Below, piece by piece: positions 1-9,539 of a DNA stretch of 64,000 bases (its first letter is position 1; every line of letters begins with the position of its first letter). This DNA comes from Paulinella micropora (lineage: Eukaryota; Cercozoa; Imbricatea; Euglyphida), in the NCBI GenBank assembly GCA_009731375.1, contig BJOX01000047.1, positions 218,574 through 282,573 of the forward strand, written 5' to 3'. Both the position numbers and the translations under genes were made by a program. A model generated the notes under the pieces. That model did not search any database. It worked only from the letters and a program-made list of their open reading frames with translations, and had not been told where the DNA came from.

Positions 1-176
1 ACTTGGTCTAATGGATTATCAACCCATATAGTATTCCATATTTTCGGGTTCTTTTTCTGGTGGTGTATTTCAAGGGCTTCTTCTTCTTTTGTTCTTTGAA
101 TTTCTTCTCCAGTTGGTGTGTCTTCTAATTGACTATTACGATTTTGATTATTAATAATTGTATGTTTATGGTCCAT
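1..176 (-). CDS. N-terminal part of an unidentified PLV gene, runs off the left edge
   Basis: An ATG on the minus strand at 176 opens a frame without stops to the window edge (58 codons). The product is hydrophilic, rich in Asn, Gln, Glu and Lys, and ends in the visible part with the motif WNTIWVDNPLDQ. It is transcribed away from the small plus-strand gene at 213, so the AT-rich gap 177-212 probably holds both promoters. The family is not recognised; in a PLV this could be a structural gene, but nothing visible proves it. Confidence 0.45.
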   Translation of the reverse strand, partial: MDHKHTIINNQNRNSQLEDTPTGEEIQRTKEEEALEIHHQKKNPKIWNTIWVDNPLDQ

Positions 177-212
177 TTATACAAAATATAAAAATATTTT
201 TTTATATATACA

Positions 213-437
213 ATGCCGACCGTCAAAGTTTTAAGAAAGGTATTAGGTGAAGAAAAACGGAGACGATGTCCGAAAATTAGCAAATTAAAAAAGTCAGAAC
301 TACTTAAATTGATGGAACAATATGGTAAGATGGTTTCGGAAAAGAAAAAATTTAAGAAAACTACAAAACCACCACCTAAGTTTAAACCTTCAGAAAAAAA
401 CAAACTACTATTAAGCCAACCAATGACATTTCATTAA
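213..437 (+). CDS. small basic protein of unknown function
   Basis: The frame encodes 74 residues starting with MPTVKVLRKVLGEE, very rich in Lys and Arg. A short amphipathic stretch around residues 28-40 (KLKKSELLKLMEQYG) resembles half of a SAP-type helix-turn-helix but is too short to assign. A Pro/Lys tail follows. It is followed 11 bases later by another small plus-strand frame, suggesting a compact viral gene cluster. Nucleic-acid binding is only an inference from charge. Confidence 0.5.
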   Translation: MPTVKVLRKVLGEEKRRRCPKISKLKKSELLKLMEQYGKMVSEKKKFKKTTKPPPKFKPSEKNKLLLSQPMTFH

Positions 438-448
438 GTGGAGATACA

Positions 449-745
449 ATGAGAGAGATTGAAAAACTAAACAATGATTTAAATAAATTTAGAGATGATG
501 TTCATGATATACCTTTATACAGAAAAATAAGGGAAGGAACAAAGAAAGAAACTTTTGATAAAATTCAAAATATTCAAAGTATTTTTAATGAAAGACGAAA
601 TGAACTTACAAAAAGGATTAAGGATTTTGAAAAAAAGAATGTAAAATATCTTGAAGAAATAGGTTATATTTTTATAGATACAACTACAATAAACAACAAA
701 TTAAAAACTATGTTAAAAGATTATAGAAAAGATAAGTGGGATTAA
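449..745 (+). CDS. small coiled-coil protein of unknown function
   Basis: This frame encodes 98 residues, almost entirely charged alpha-helix (MREIEKLNNDLNKFRDD and onward) with heptad-like spacing of hydrophobic residues, so a coiled coil is likely. It lies between two other short plus-strand frames. Its last codons overlap a 23-base sequence (about 742-764) that also occurs at about 150-173 in front of the leftmost gene. Confidence 0.5.
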   Translation: MREIEKLNNDLNKFRDDVHDIPLYRKIREGTKKETFDKIQNIQSIFNERRNELTKRIKDFEKKNVKYLEEIGYIFIDTTTINNKLKTMLKDYRKDKWD

Positions 746-786
746 TAATTGTATGTTTATGGTCTAAATCAGACATATTATATAGT

Positions 787-1044
787 ATGAGATTTTCAAA
801 GTCCAATGTAAAAAACAAAAAATATAAAGTTATTAGCCCGAAAGGTAAGGTTATTAATTTTGGAGATAACAGATACAAACATTATAAAGACCGCATAGGT
901 TTATATTCACATTTAGACCATTTGGATAAAGAAAGAAGAAAAAAATACAGAATGAGAGCAAAAGCAATACGAAATTCAAAAGGAGAATTAACTTATAATA
1001 ATCCAGAATATAGTAATTTTTACTCATATCATTATCTTTGGTAA
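787..1044 (+). CDS. DUF5754-like viral protein
   Basis: The 85-residue product starts MRFSKSNVKNKKYKV and contains INFGDNRYKHYKDRIGLYSH, then DHLDKERRKKYRMRA, and ends SYHYLW. This order (MRFSKS, FGD, YKD, YSHxDHLDxxRRxxYRxR, terminal LW) matches from memory the DUF5754 family found in phycodnaviruses and related algal viruses and virophages. Function is unknown. I chose the ATG at 787 over the upstream start at 736 because the family begins at MRFSKS and the extra residues are not conserved-looking. It converges on the minus-strand gene at 1179, with a hairpin between them. Confidence 0.7.
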   Translation: MRFSKSNVKNKKYKVISPKGKVINFGDNRYKHYKDRIGLYSHLDHLDKERRKKYRMRAKAIRNSKGELTYNNPEYSNFYSYHYLW

Positions 1045-1048
1045 TGAT

Positions 1049-1073
1049 ATTTGAAAGACGACTTCGTCGTTTT
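1049..1073. terminator. hairpin between convergent genes
   Basis: TGAAAGACGAC and its near-perfect reverse complement (one mismatch) face each other across a two-base loop, followed by CAAACATCG and a T-rich run. It lies just after the stop at 1044. The words GACTTCGTC and AAACATCG recur in the two larger hairpin regions at 1683 and 28256, so this may be a shared viral 3'-end or expression signal. Confidence 0.4.
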
Positions 1074-1178
1074 CAAACATCGTTTTTTCTTTTTATTTAC
1101 ATTTGGACTTTAGAACTTAAGAAACATCCGAGATACATCATTATTTTTTTCCTTCTTACCACCACCAGAAGATTGATT

Positions 1179-1622
1179 TTATACTTTTACACTTACACTA
1201 CTTGACTTCTTACTTTTCTTTGGCTTCGGTTCTTCTTCACTACTCTCACTTTCACTTTCTTCACTCTCAGGCTCTGGCTTCTTACTCTTCTTCTTTTCTC
1301 TCTTAGTTTCCGCTTTTGCTCTTTTGATTTTCATATTAGCCATCTTTTCTGCTATCAGGTCAGTAAAATCAACCTCATCCTCACTATCACTGCTTTGCTC
1401 GGGTGTGTCATCTTGGTCTTTTTCATTAACAATATCGCTCGCCACATTCTTATTTTCTATCTCTGCTATTTTTTGTTCCATATCTTCGTCTTCACTTTTA
1501 ACCGCATTTCGGTATTGTTCCAAAACCTTTTTGGCATGTTCCATTTTTCGTTGTTTCGCTTTTGCTTTTATTCCTTCAACAGCACTCCCCCAGTTCTTAC
1601 GACTTGCTTCGGGAGACGGCAT
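1179..1622 (-). CDS. charged low-complexity protein, unknown
   Basis: The frame encodes 147 residues starting MPSPEASRKNWGSAVEGIKAKAKQRK. The N-terminal third is a basic helix, the middle is acidic, and the C-terminal third is made of Ser/Glu runs and Lys clusters, ending SSSVSVKV. Such alternation is typical of disordered nucleic-acid-associated or phosphorylated proteins, but no family is recognised. It is transcribed towards the DUF5754-like gene and back-to-back with the fibre gene at 1799. Confidence 0.55.
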   Translation of the reverse strand: MPSPEASRKNWGSAVEGIKAKAKQRKMEHAKKVLEQYRNAVKSEDEDMEQKIAEIENKNVASDIVNEKDQDDTPEQSSDSEDEVDFTDLIAEKMANMKIKRAKAETKREKKKSKKPEPESEESESESSEEEPKPKKSKKSSSVSVKV

Positions 1623-1682
1623 TTATACTAAGATTAATATATTTTAGTATTTTTTAAATAAATAAATAAATAATTGATATTT

Positions 1683-1800
1683 TATTCTGACTTCGTCATC
1701 ACAAAACATCGTTTCCAATTAATTTTTTCTTCAAATTTTTTCCGATGTTTTAGAATAAGCGAGAGTGCGACAGCACGAAGCGCAATTCTAAAATATCTAT
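1683..1800. promoter_or_regulatory. repeated three-tier hairpin upstream of the fibre gene
   Basis: The segment has AAAACATCG ... CGATGTTTT as outer arms, then a compound stem with TTTTAGAAT/ATTCTAAAA, GCG/CGC and GTGC/GCAC tiers around a GACA loop. The stem ends directly at the ATG at 1799. A near-identical copy lies at 28256-28375, also overlapping a start codon. It could be a viral promoter or UTR element, or a combined terminator and promoter. The structure is seen; the function is inferred. Confidence 0.5.
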
Positions 1801-3831
1801 GTCGCAATATAAATCATTACTTGGACTTAATGAGTTGGCTGTTGATAGTCTAAACATACTTAACTTAGACTTAACCAACACAAACATAGTCGGTCTGAAT
1901 ACAGACAGAGTGCCAGAAGATGAAAACCCTTTGAACCTCTACTATACGGATTTACGATTTGACACAAGATTATCTACCAAATCAACTGCAGACATAAAGG
2001 AAGGAAAAAATCTATACTATACAGAGCAACGAGTGAGGGACAACGACGAAGTCAAAGCCTCAACTCAACACCGCTCTAATACTTCCAATCCGCACCAAAC
2101 CAGTCTATACAATTTGATAGACACTAACATATCCGCTCCAACGGTCGGGCAATACTTAACATGTAATGATGTAGATGGTAAATGGAGAAATACAACAATC
2201 GGCTCAATTGATACACTCACAGATGTAGTCATTACAGCACCAATAGCGATGAATAGTTATCTAACATATAATTCAATAAACTGGGTAAATAAAACATTTC
2301 CAATAAATGTGGATGAATTCGGCAATATTAGTATGGGCGGTAATTTGAATATAACGGGAGTTAATTTACTAAATACCAAAGATGTTGATACTTGGATATC
2401 TGAGCACGAAGACAATAATTATAAAGTGTCCGCGGATGGCTCAATTAATACACACAGCGATGTGTTAATTACAGGCACACCCGCCGATAACCAACTACTC
2501 ATTTATAGCACGGGGCAATGGAGAAACACAAACTCGCCTTTTCTTAGATTAGACGGAACAGCAAACATGACGGGCGGATTAAATATGGGAGGATTTGCTA
2601 TTTCAAATGTCGGTAATGTTGATGGTGTTGATGTTTCGGCTCTTGATACTTCGGTGGTTAAACTAACGGGAGACCAAACCATAACAGGGAATAAAATATT
2701 TACTACTTATTTGGGCGTAAAAGATTCAAATCCATTAAATACAGGTAAGTTATTCTTCAATTACAACAATAATATGGGTTCTATTTATTCGTCGGAGGCA
2801 GGCGGAGCAACAGGCTATCCACTAAGCATTGTTGGTTCTTCCATACTTCTTGCTCCAACAACAGGGGGTGGAATAACATTGACGGGCAATGTTTTAAATT
2901 TTAGTGGCACAACAGCAATTAGCGGACTTCCAGCACCATTCTATGACACCGATGCTTCAACGAAAGCACATACCGATACAAAATTAGCAAAAGACGGCAC
3001 AACGGCTATGACGGGTAGTTTAAATATGGGTGGGTTTGCTATTACAAATGTTGGTAATGTTGATGGTGTTGATGTTTCTGTTCTTGATACTTCAGTCGTT
3101 AAACTAACAGGAGACCAAACCATAGCGGGTATTAAGACATTTAGCAGTATAATAAATGCGAGTGCTGGTCTTGATATGAAAAGTCAAAGCATAACAAATG
3201 TAAATCAACTAAATGGTAGGTCTATCACAACTTGGCTATCAGAGCACGATACGAACACGGCTAAAGTGTCGGCAAGTGGGAGTATTGATACACATAGCGA
3301 TGTGATTATAACAACAGCATCAGATAATCAACTACTCATTTATAGCACTGGACAATGGAGAAACACAAACTCGCCCTTTCTTAGATTAGACGGCACTGCT
3401 AGNNNNNNNNNNTGCACTGCTAGTATGACGGGAGGGCTAAATATGGGAACCCAAAGCATAACAAATGTAAATCTTGTTGATGGTGTGGATGTTTCTGTCC
3501 TTGATACTTCGGCGGTTAAAACCTCAGGAAACCAAACCATAGCAGGAATTAAGACATTTAGCAGTGCCCTTGAAATAACTGGAAATTCAACGAATGCGAC
3601 AACAAAAGGAACATTCGTGGTTTTTAACTCCACAGCCAATATAGGAACTANNNNNNNNNNTATATAGGAACTATTGGATGCCTTGATATGGGCACGGGCG
3701 TAAATTATAACTTTGAAATAAATGCGAAAAAAATAAGTTTCATTATTGATGGTGCGATTGTCGGTTGGGTAAATGCTTCGGGGCTAGATTGTAATAGTAG
3801 CAAAATAGCCAACCTTGGAACTCCGACATTG
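1799..3831 (+). CDS. tail-fibre-like protein, N-terminal part, interrupted at 3831
   Basis: The frame starts MSQYKSLLGLNELAVDSLN and runs about 680 residues. It contains repeated modules such as SVVKLTGDQTI(T/A)G, MTGGLNMGG and NVDGVDVS, the pattern of trimeric beta-structured fibres of phages and of some algal viruses. The C-terminal S74 chaperone lies 20 kb away (24142-26086); the frame ends at TPTL (about 3831), where GC-rich DNA begins, and resumes at ATDGATKGYAD near 24142. Two 10-N gaps (3403-3412, 3651-3660) break the sequence; each is flanked by a 10-12-base overlap, so no real sequence may be missing. The likely role is virion attachment. Whether the insertion is real or an assembly chimera decides if the gene is dead. 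Confidence 0.75.
3403..3412. other. assembly gap (10 N) with overlapping flanks
   Basis: GCACTGCTAG ends the left flank and also begins the right flank. Merging the two copies keeps the fibre frame open, so this is probably an unmerged contig overlap, not missing DNA. Confidence 0.8.
3651..3660. other. assembly gap (10 N) with overlapping flanks
   Basis: ATATAGGAACTA is present on both sides of the Ns, again pointing to two overlapping contig ends inside the fibre gene. Confidence 0.8.
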
Positions 3832-4112
3832 AGGAATTCAACAAGGCTTTCAAGCAGCGTTTTCCTAGCCTTCCAGAGCTCTACGCATCCATCCAAGTAG
3901 CGGCAACCGAAAACTTTGGGTGCGGGGTGGCTTTGTACCTCAAACGCAATGACGAGGCAAGGATACTAGAATTCGCATTCCAAGACTTCGGCAATGTGGG
4001 TCCGGTCGACAATGATAAGTTGCAAAACCCGATCCGGGAATGCATCAAGAAGTTTAGTAGCTATGACATGTTTCTCAAGGCGTGTACTCACTTCTGCCCC
4101 CCTGATCTTTGA
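3832..4112 (+). pseudogene. C-terminal gene fragment at the left edge of the GC-rich block
   Basis: A frame that is open from the junction reads IEEFNKAFKQRF ... FGCGVALYLKRNDEAR and ends ACTHFCPPDL with a stop at 4112. It is out of frame with the fibre gene and has no start of its own in this DNA, so it is the C-terminal ~93 residues of a gene cut by the junction. The family is not recognised. Its composition is closer to 50% GC than the genes further right. Confidence 0.45.
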
Positions 4113-5209
4113 GCCCCGCCAAGAAACTGCAATTTTCTTTATTAAAGCTAGACAAAGTCTTACACTTGGAAATGCACGGAGCGAATCGGCGAGCTACTTA
4201 GACGAAGTGGCCGAATCGCAGGCTAGTCGTGCACCCCAGCCCGTGGAATTGCTATGGCTGCTGCAGGACACACTTGCTCAAGAAGAAGTGGAAAAAGAGA
4301 AGTTAGGTAACGACGGACCATAGTTGTGTTATAAGAAGCACGTGGGAAACGGACGCACAGACATCCTTATGTGTGGATTGCAACCCGTCGAATTACGACG
4401 AGGAATATGCGGCTTGGTCTGTAGCCTTGTATGAAAACCAAATAGGTGTGTGCCACTCGACCGGCGACAGGCTGTCGATCCTGGCACAGATCCACGAAGC
4501 CAAGACTTGCGTGCGCAGCCTGTTGCTCCCCGACAACCTGGTGGATCTTGAACTAAACCGAGGCAGCGAAGGTCACTGGCTTGCAGAGGCTGGGCTCCAG
4601 GGAGCCGGTGCTAGAAGCCCCCGGCGACGGTCTAGATGCAGTCCAGCGACGTTTACCTGTGGTCGTTACGCTGCACCTCAGCCCCAATGACTGTCAACGA
4701 TTAACAGGCACGTGGACACGGTGCTTGACTACGCTACGCCGGCTGCAACACCTAGGCCTATGCTGGCTTCACCCACGGCTGTGGCAGGAGGGAGGGCCTG
4801 AGGGCCGGGGAAAGGCCAACCACGGTGGGCACGCAGGGGTGGCTGTCTGCAATGGTGGCCGGCCGTGGCTAGAAGAACAGGCAGGACTCCGGACGACGAA
4901 ACATTAAAAAACCTAACACGTGGGCCGGCACTTTCTTCTTTCGATGGTAGCTGGCTCGGTTGCCGGCCACCACCTTTTTCTTGGCTCTGGTCGTCCTGAA
5001 CTGCGCTTGGGCTTTATTTCTGGCCGCCGGCCAACAACGAGGCAACGTACCGTTAGCTAGAGAAACCGGCTCCTTTGACTGCGCCGGTGCTGCTGGGCTC
5101 GTGATAGGGAGGGGAGGGGGCGCACCCCCGTCCCGCCCAACGGCTCCCCCGCTCGTAGCCGGCCGGCCGTGGAGGAGGCGGGCCGGGGGGCTGCGAGCCG
5201 CGGGGTTAA
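4113..5209 (+). other. no intact gene; possible decayed leucine-rich coding remnants
   Basis: Short plus-strand frames in all three phases contain protein-like pieces: VRSLLLPDNLVDLELNRG near 4520 and VVVTLHLSPNDCQRL with LRRLQHLGLCW near 4650-4760. Their leucine spacing resembles leucine-rich repeats broken by frameshifts. From about 4960 to 5209 the DNA is the non-coding 3' flank of the helicase gene. I cannot assign a function. Confidence 0.3.
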
Positions 5210-8200
5210 CTAGCGCGGAGTAGAAACCTCGTCCCCCGGGGCCTCCGGCCCGGCCTCCCGCTCGGCGGCGGCGGGGAGCGCCCCCTCCACCGTGGCCGTG
5301 AGCACCCGGACTTCGGCGCGCCTGACCTTTTCCCAATACTCGCGGGGCGTCAGCCGGCCCCGTCCGCCCGCCAGCTGCAGCACGATGCTGGCCGTGCGGG
5401 TGGCTCGGGTCAGGGCGGTGTAGGCGATCTGGCGCAGAAAGTAGTGGCGCGGCGAAGCGTGCGGCGACAGGACCAGGTGCAGGTGCCGGAGCTCCCCCCC
5501 TTGGACGCACACGTCGGTGAGGGCGTACCCCAGCTCCAGCGCTGCCCGGCCGTGCTGGTCCTGGCTGTAGAACTCCACGAGGCCCGCGCGGCCCCCTACC
5601 GCGCCCGTCCAGACGAGGAAGCGCCGGAAGGCCAAGGGGCAGGAGCGCCGACCGACCTGCGCCGGCAGGGGGGTGCGGGTGTCCGGCAGCGCGCTGCCGC
5701 CGGGAAAGCACCGCACCGCCACGTTCTTGGCGTCCCGCGAACATTGCAACCACACGTCCGAGATGTCGAGCAGGTAGCCCACCGCCCGCACCTCCTCGAG
5801 CCGGGCCCAGGGCCCCTGGTCCGGCGGCACCCGGACGAGCCTGGCCGGCGCGGCGGCCGGCGGGGCGTTCTCGGCCCACAGGTCCCCCGGCTCGACGAAG
5901 ATGCGCGCCGCCTGCGCCAGGGCCCGCCTCGCGGGGCAGCCGCGGGGCGCCTTCAGCCGGACCTTGAGCCCCGGCCGCAGGGCCTGGACGCCGTCGGCCG
6001 CCCGGACGGCGCCGGCGGCCCCCGCCAGCCACTCGTTGAGCTGTTGCCTTTCCTGCGCCCGCACGGTCGCGAGCTGGTAGCTCGGGCAGCGCAGCCCCCC
6101 GCGCACGGCCCCGCGGGTCACCCCCCCGGGGGGCTCGTACTGCCGGAACCAGCCGAGGGCTAACTCGCGCAGCTCGTCGGGGCCTACGTGCAGGCGGAAG
6201 TAGCGGGCCAGGACCGCGTCGGGCCAGGCGCGCACTTCCGCGACGCTGCGGGGGTCGGCCCCCGGGCGCAGCGTCCGCGCCAGGCGCTGCACCTGCGTGA
6301 GGCCGCCGGCGCCGGCCTCGCCGCGCCTGACGGTGTCCAGGCACGCGCAGCAGGCGGGGAACAGGCGTTGGGCCAGCGCCAGCACGCAGCCCTGCCCCAT
6401 GGACGGCAGCTGCGCGCTGTCCCCGAGCAGGAGCAGGCCCGCCACCGAGGGGGCGAGCCCGGCCAGCACGTCCAGGAGGCGGAGCAGGGCCGCCGGACTG
6501 AACAAGGACAGCTCGTCGACGACCACGAGGGCGGGCGTCGGCCAGGCGGGCCTCGGCGGCAGCGCCGCGTACGCCTCTAGCAGGGCGGACGTGTAGAAGC
6601 CGGCCGTGACGTACGAGCCCCAGCCCTCGGCCGGCGGCGGGGGGCCGCGGCACTGGCGGCAGGCGGGCTCCCCGGCCGCGTCCCCGGCCGGGCCGGGCTC
6701 GGCGGGGCCGGGCTCGGCGGGGTTTCCGGCGGGGTCCCCGGCGGGCGGCCGGCCGGGGGCCCCGGCCCAGGCCCGCCGGGCGGCGGCGACGGCCTGGCAC
6801 GTCACGGCCACGAACAAGAGCGGCACGCCCAGGCAGCGGAGCCAGCCCGCCAGCGAGGTCTTGCCCGTGCCGGCGGCCCCGACGAGGACGCCGAGGCGCG
6901 AGCGCAGGCACACCTCGGCGGCGCGGCGCTGTTCCTCGCTGGGCACGAAGGCGTCGGCCCCCGGCCCGCGGGCCCGGAGCCTGGCCAGCAGGTGGCCGCA
7001 GCCCGACGTGGCCAGGTCCCGCAGGCGGCCCGCGAGGGCCTGCTCCTGGCGCCACAGGTCCTGGGGCACCCAGAGGCCGGGGTGGGGGTGCAGCCACGCG
7101 GGCTCCGTGGGCGCCGAGCCACCCGCGCGGCGGCGGCGGCGCTTGGGCGGGGGTGGCTCGGCGCCGGCGCAGCGGGCGCAGCCGCCCCCGGAGCCCCCCG
7201 CGCCGAGCCCCCAGAGGTCACTGAGCACGGGCGCCAGCACGGCCGGCGTGACGTGCGGCTTGAGCGCGTACGCGTGCTCGCCGGCGGGCTCGCACCAGTC
7301 CTCGCACCACAGCGAACCGTCCGGCAGTAACAACTGCCGCAGCAGGTCGGAGAAGCCGGGGAAGAGGTGGCGGCCGTGTTCCGAGCGGCGGTCGAGGTTC
7401 GGCAACAGCTCGCCCACCAGCGCCTGGGCAGAGGGTGGGCAGGCCGTGAGTTGGAAGCACGAGCTCTTGCGCACGGCGAGGGTCAGGCGCAGCCAGTAGT
7501 GGACGAGCACGAGGCGCCGGCCCGCGGGCCCGAGCCCCGCCGCCAGGCGGGCCCGGAGCAGCCGGCCCAGGCGCTGGAAGTGGGCCGGGGTCAGCGCCGG
7601 GCCGTCTAGTGCGCCCGGCAGCAGCAGGTCCCCGTCGAAGAAGTAGCGCGGGTCCGTGCCCCCCGGCGGCGAGTCCAGCCACGCCGCGAGCCAGCGGCGC
7701 CTGGCCCGCCGCCGGCTGTGCCACAGCCGCTCGGCGCGGGGCCCGAATAAGAACAGGAAGGGGGCCCAGCGGCCGTCCTCCAGCAGAAAGCGCAGCGCCC
7801 ACCAGCCCGGCCAGGCGGCCAGCGCCCGCGCGAGCGCCGGCGCCGCCTTGGGCGCGGAGGCGGCGTGGCCCAGGCGGCGCAGCGCGCGTGTTCGCTTGCG
7901 GGGGGTGCGCGGCACGACGGAGGGCGGCAGCTTCTGCCACAGCTTGGCCTCGTCAACCAGGGGCAGCACCTCGCCCCGGTCGTAATCGTACAGCCAGACG
8001 CCAGCGGAGCGCCCCCGGACAAAGCCGGCGGGGTGCAGCGAAAAGCTCACCAGGCCCTGGTGCACGGGGTCTGCCACGTCGCTGAGCCAGGCCCGCTGGT
8101 CTTGGCCGGGCCCGGTCAGCGACAGCACGACTCGCCCCTCCGCCGCCCGGCGGCCCCGCCGCGGCACCAGCCAGAGCAGGCGGCCGGGGGCGGGCTGGCG

Positions 8201-8314
8201 CGGGGCCGGGACCCACCACGACACACCCGCTTCCGCTTCCGCCGGGGCGCCGGGCGGGGCCGGGCCGCCCGGCGGGGGAGGCTGGCTCTCGGCCGCTGCC
8301 GGCGGCCGGGACAT
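5210..8314 (-). CDS. RecD/Pif1-like superfamily 1 DNA helicase
   Basis: From the ATG at 8314 (MSRPPAAAESQPPPPGG) the product is about 1034 residues. The N-terminal ~450 residues are unrecognised. The C-terminal half has SF1 helicase motifs in order: Walker A GAAGTGKTSL near residue 480, Walker B VVVDELSLF near 596, motif III GDSAQLPSMGQG near 630, and motif VI YTALTRATR near 965. The GDSxQLP and YTALTRA signatures are those of RecD2/Pif1-type enzymes, which unwind DNA during replication or recombination. The frame remains open upstream to 8845, but that part is low-complexity Pro/Arg/Gly and overlaps the opposite strand, so I prefer 8314. Third codon positions are almost all G or C. It is divergent from the MYND gene. 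Confidence 0.85.
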   Translation of the reverse strand: MSRPPAAAESQPPPPGGPAPPGAPAEAEAGVSWWVPAPRQPAPGRLLWLVPRRGRRAAEGRVVLSLTGPGQDQRAWLSDVADPVHQGLVSFSLHPAGFVRGRSAGVWLYDYDRGEVLPLVDEAKLWQKLPPSVVPRTPRKRTRALRRLGHAASAPKAAPALARALAAWPGWWALRFLLEDGRWAPFLFLFGPRAERLWHSRRRARRRWLAAWLDSPPGGTDPRYFFDGDLLLPGALDGPALTPAHFQRLGRLLRARLAAGLGPAGRRLVLVHYWLRLTLAVRKSSCFQLTACPPSAQALVGELLPNLDRRSEHGRHLFPGFSDLLRQLLLPDGSLWCEDWCEPAGEHAYALKPHVTPAVLAPVLSDLWGLGAGGSGGGCARCAGAEPPPPKRRRRRAGGSAPTEPAWLHPHPGLWVPQDLWRQEQALAGRLRDLATSGCGHLLARLRARGPGADAFVPSEEQRRAAEVCLRSRLGVLVGAAGTGKTSLAGWLRCLGVPLLFVAVTCQAVAAARRAWAGAPGRPPAGDPAGNPAEPGPAEPGPAGDAAGEPACRQCRGPPPPAEGWGSYVTAGFYTSALLEAYAALPPRPAWPTPALVVVDELSLFSPAALLRLLDVLAGLAPSVAGLLLLGDSAQLPSMGQGCVLALAQRLFPACCACLDTVRRGEAGAGGLTQVQRLARTLRPGADPRSVAEVRAWPDAVLARYFRLHVGPDELRELALGWFRQYEPPGGVTRGAVRGGLRCPSYQLATVRAQERQQLNEWLAGAAGAVRAADGVQALRPGLKVRLKAPRGCPARRALAQAARIFVEPGDLWAENAPPAAAPARLVRVPPDQGPWARLEEVRAVGYLLDISDVWLQCSRDAKNVAVRCFPGGSALPDTRTPLPAQVGRRSCPLAFRRFLVWTGAVGGRAGLVEFYSQDQHGRAALELGYALTDVCVQGGELRHLHLVLSPHASPRHYFLRQIAYTALTRATRTASIVLQLAGGRGRLTPREYWEKVRRAEVRVLTATVEGALPAAAEREAGPEAPGDEVSTPR

Positions 8315-8711
8315 GTCTGATTGTCTCTTCGTCGCGGCCGGCCGGGGGGGGGGCACCCCCCCCCTCCCCCCCACGGCACACGCGCTCTGGCGGGGGGCCC
8401 GCTGGCGGGGGGGGGCGCGTGGGCGGGGGGCCCGTTGGCCCGCTGGCGGTGGCCCGCTGGCGCGGGGAGGACGGCCTGCCCCCCGCAGGGCACCCCGCAG
8501 GGCACCCCGCCCGGTACGGAGCGGCGGGCCAGCGGCGCGCGGCTCTCCCCCCCCCCGGCCGGCCACGGCGCGCAGCACCCTCTCCCCTCCGGGGGGGGGG
8601 GAGAGAAAGCGCCGGGCCTCCCCACGGGGCGCGGCGCCCCTCTCCCCCCTCCGTTGGGCTGGCTGGGTCACGCGGAGCCCTCGCCCCCCCCCCCCCCTCT
8701 CGGGCAAACGC
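8315..8711. other. GC-rich intergenic region between divergent genes
   Basis: This ~400-bp stretch is made of G and C homopolymer runs and short repeats such as GGGGCCCGTTGGC. Frames are open on both strands only because stop codons are rare in such DNA. It presumably holds the promoters of the helicase (minus) and MYND (plus) genes; no clear TATA box is visible. Confidence 0.4.
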
Positions 8712-9509
8712 ATGCTAATGAGGCTGAAGGCCGGAACCGGGCCCCGGGGGGGGCCCGGCCGTGGCTGTGAGCTGTGGCGGTGGGCCTGGCAAGTGCTCCT
8801 GGGCGGCCCTGACCTCGAACGGGGCGGGCCGGCTCTGTCGTACACGGTGCAACTCCGCCTGCCTACGCGGGAGCGGTACCTGCCGTGCGCGGCGTCAGGC
8901 TGCGGGCGTCCGGCGCGTTTCGCCTGCGCGCGCTGCCTGCTGCAGGCTTACTGCAGCGAGGCACATTTTCTCCGGTGCGCGGCCAGCCACCAGAAGGCGG
9001 GTTGCCAGCCCCGGGCGCTGGCCCTGCAAGGAGCAGAGTGTGTCGGCCAGCACGAGGGCTGCGCTGCGGCCACCGCCGCTTGGGTGCAGCTGCGCTGTGG
9101 CTACCCGCGCTGTCAGCGCGCGGCGCCCCGTGCGCTGTACGAGTGCGGCTCGTGCGGTTGCCAGCTGTACTGTGGTTACTTGCACCAGGCCCTGCACTGG
9201 CACGAGCACCGCCGGCGGTGCTGGGCCCTCCTCACCGGCGCCTGCCCGGGCCACGAGCGCTGGCCTGAGGCGCCGGCCTCCCTCTGCTCGGAGCACGACA
9301 CGCTGTCGTCGCCGGCTCTAGCGCCGCCGGCTCTAGCGCCCCCGGCCCCCTACACGCGCCAGCTGTCCCTGCCTTCTCTCCGGCGCCCGGTCACCAGGGG
9401 AGTGTCGGCGCCGCTGACGACGAGCGCCGGACCCAGCGGCTGGCCTCCGCCAACCTCGGGCTCGGACCTACGCCCGCCCGGGGAAGGGACAGGGACCAGC
9501 GCCCTCTGA
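8712..9509 (+). CDS. MYND-type zinc-finger protein
   Basis: Starting at the ATG at 8712 (MLMRLKAGTGPRGG; a second ATG is two codons on), the frame encodes about 265 residues. It has a Cys/His cluster CAASGCGRPARFACARC, then YCSEAH and H...C about 30 residues on, the spacing of a MYND finger. A second cluster follows (CGYPRCQRAAPRALYECGSC, YCGYLHQALHWHEHRRRC). MYND fingers bind proline-rich peptides and occur in eukaryotes and giant viruses, not in ordinary phages. The C-terminal ~80 residues are Pro/Ala/Ser-rich and probably disordered. It converges on the minus-strand gene at 10971, with the palindromic repeat module between them. Confidence 0.75.
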   Translation: MLMRLKAGTGPRGGPGRGCELWRWAWQVLLGGPDLERGGPALSYTVQLRLPTRERYLPCAASGCGRPARFACARCLLQAYCSEAHFLRCAASHQKAGCQPRALALQGAECVGQHEGCAAATAAWVQLRCGYPRCQRAAPRALYECGSCGCQLYCGYLHQALHWHEHRRRCWALLTGACPGHERWPEAPASLCSEHDTLSSPALAPPALAPPAPYTRQLSLPSLRRPVTRGVSAPLTTSAGPSGWPPPTSGSDLRPPGEGTGTSAL

Positions 9510-9539
9510 CCTGCCGGCCGGTCGGACGGCAGGACCAGG

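Noticed and set aside
4869-7097. Long minus-strand frame of 742 codons inside the helicase gene
   Set aside because: It is a frame shadow in stop-poor GC-rich DNA, composed of Arg/Pro/Gly/Ala without motifs, while the overlapping frame has complete helicase motifs.
8313-8711. N-terminal extension of the MYND protein from ATG 8313
   Set aside because: The extension is homopolymer-derived Pro/Gly/Arg and shares its CATG with the helicase start; the ATG at 8712 starts protein-like sequence.
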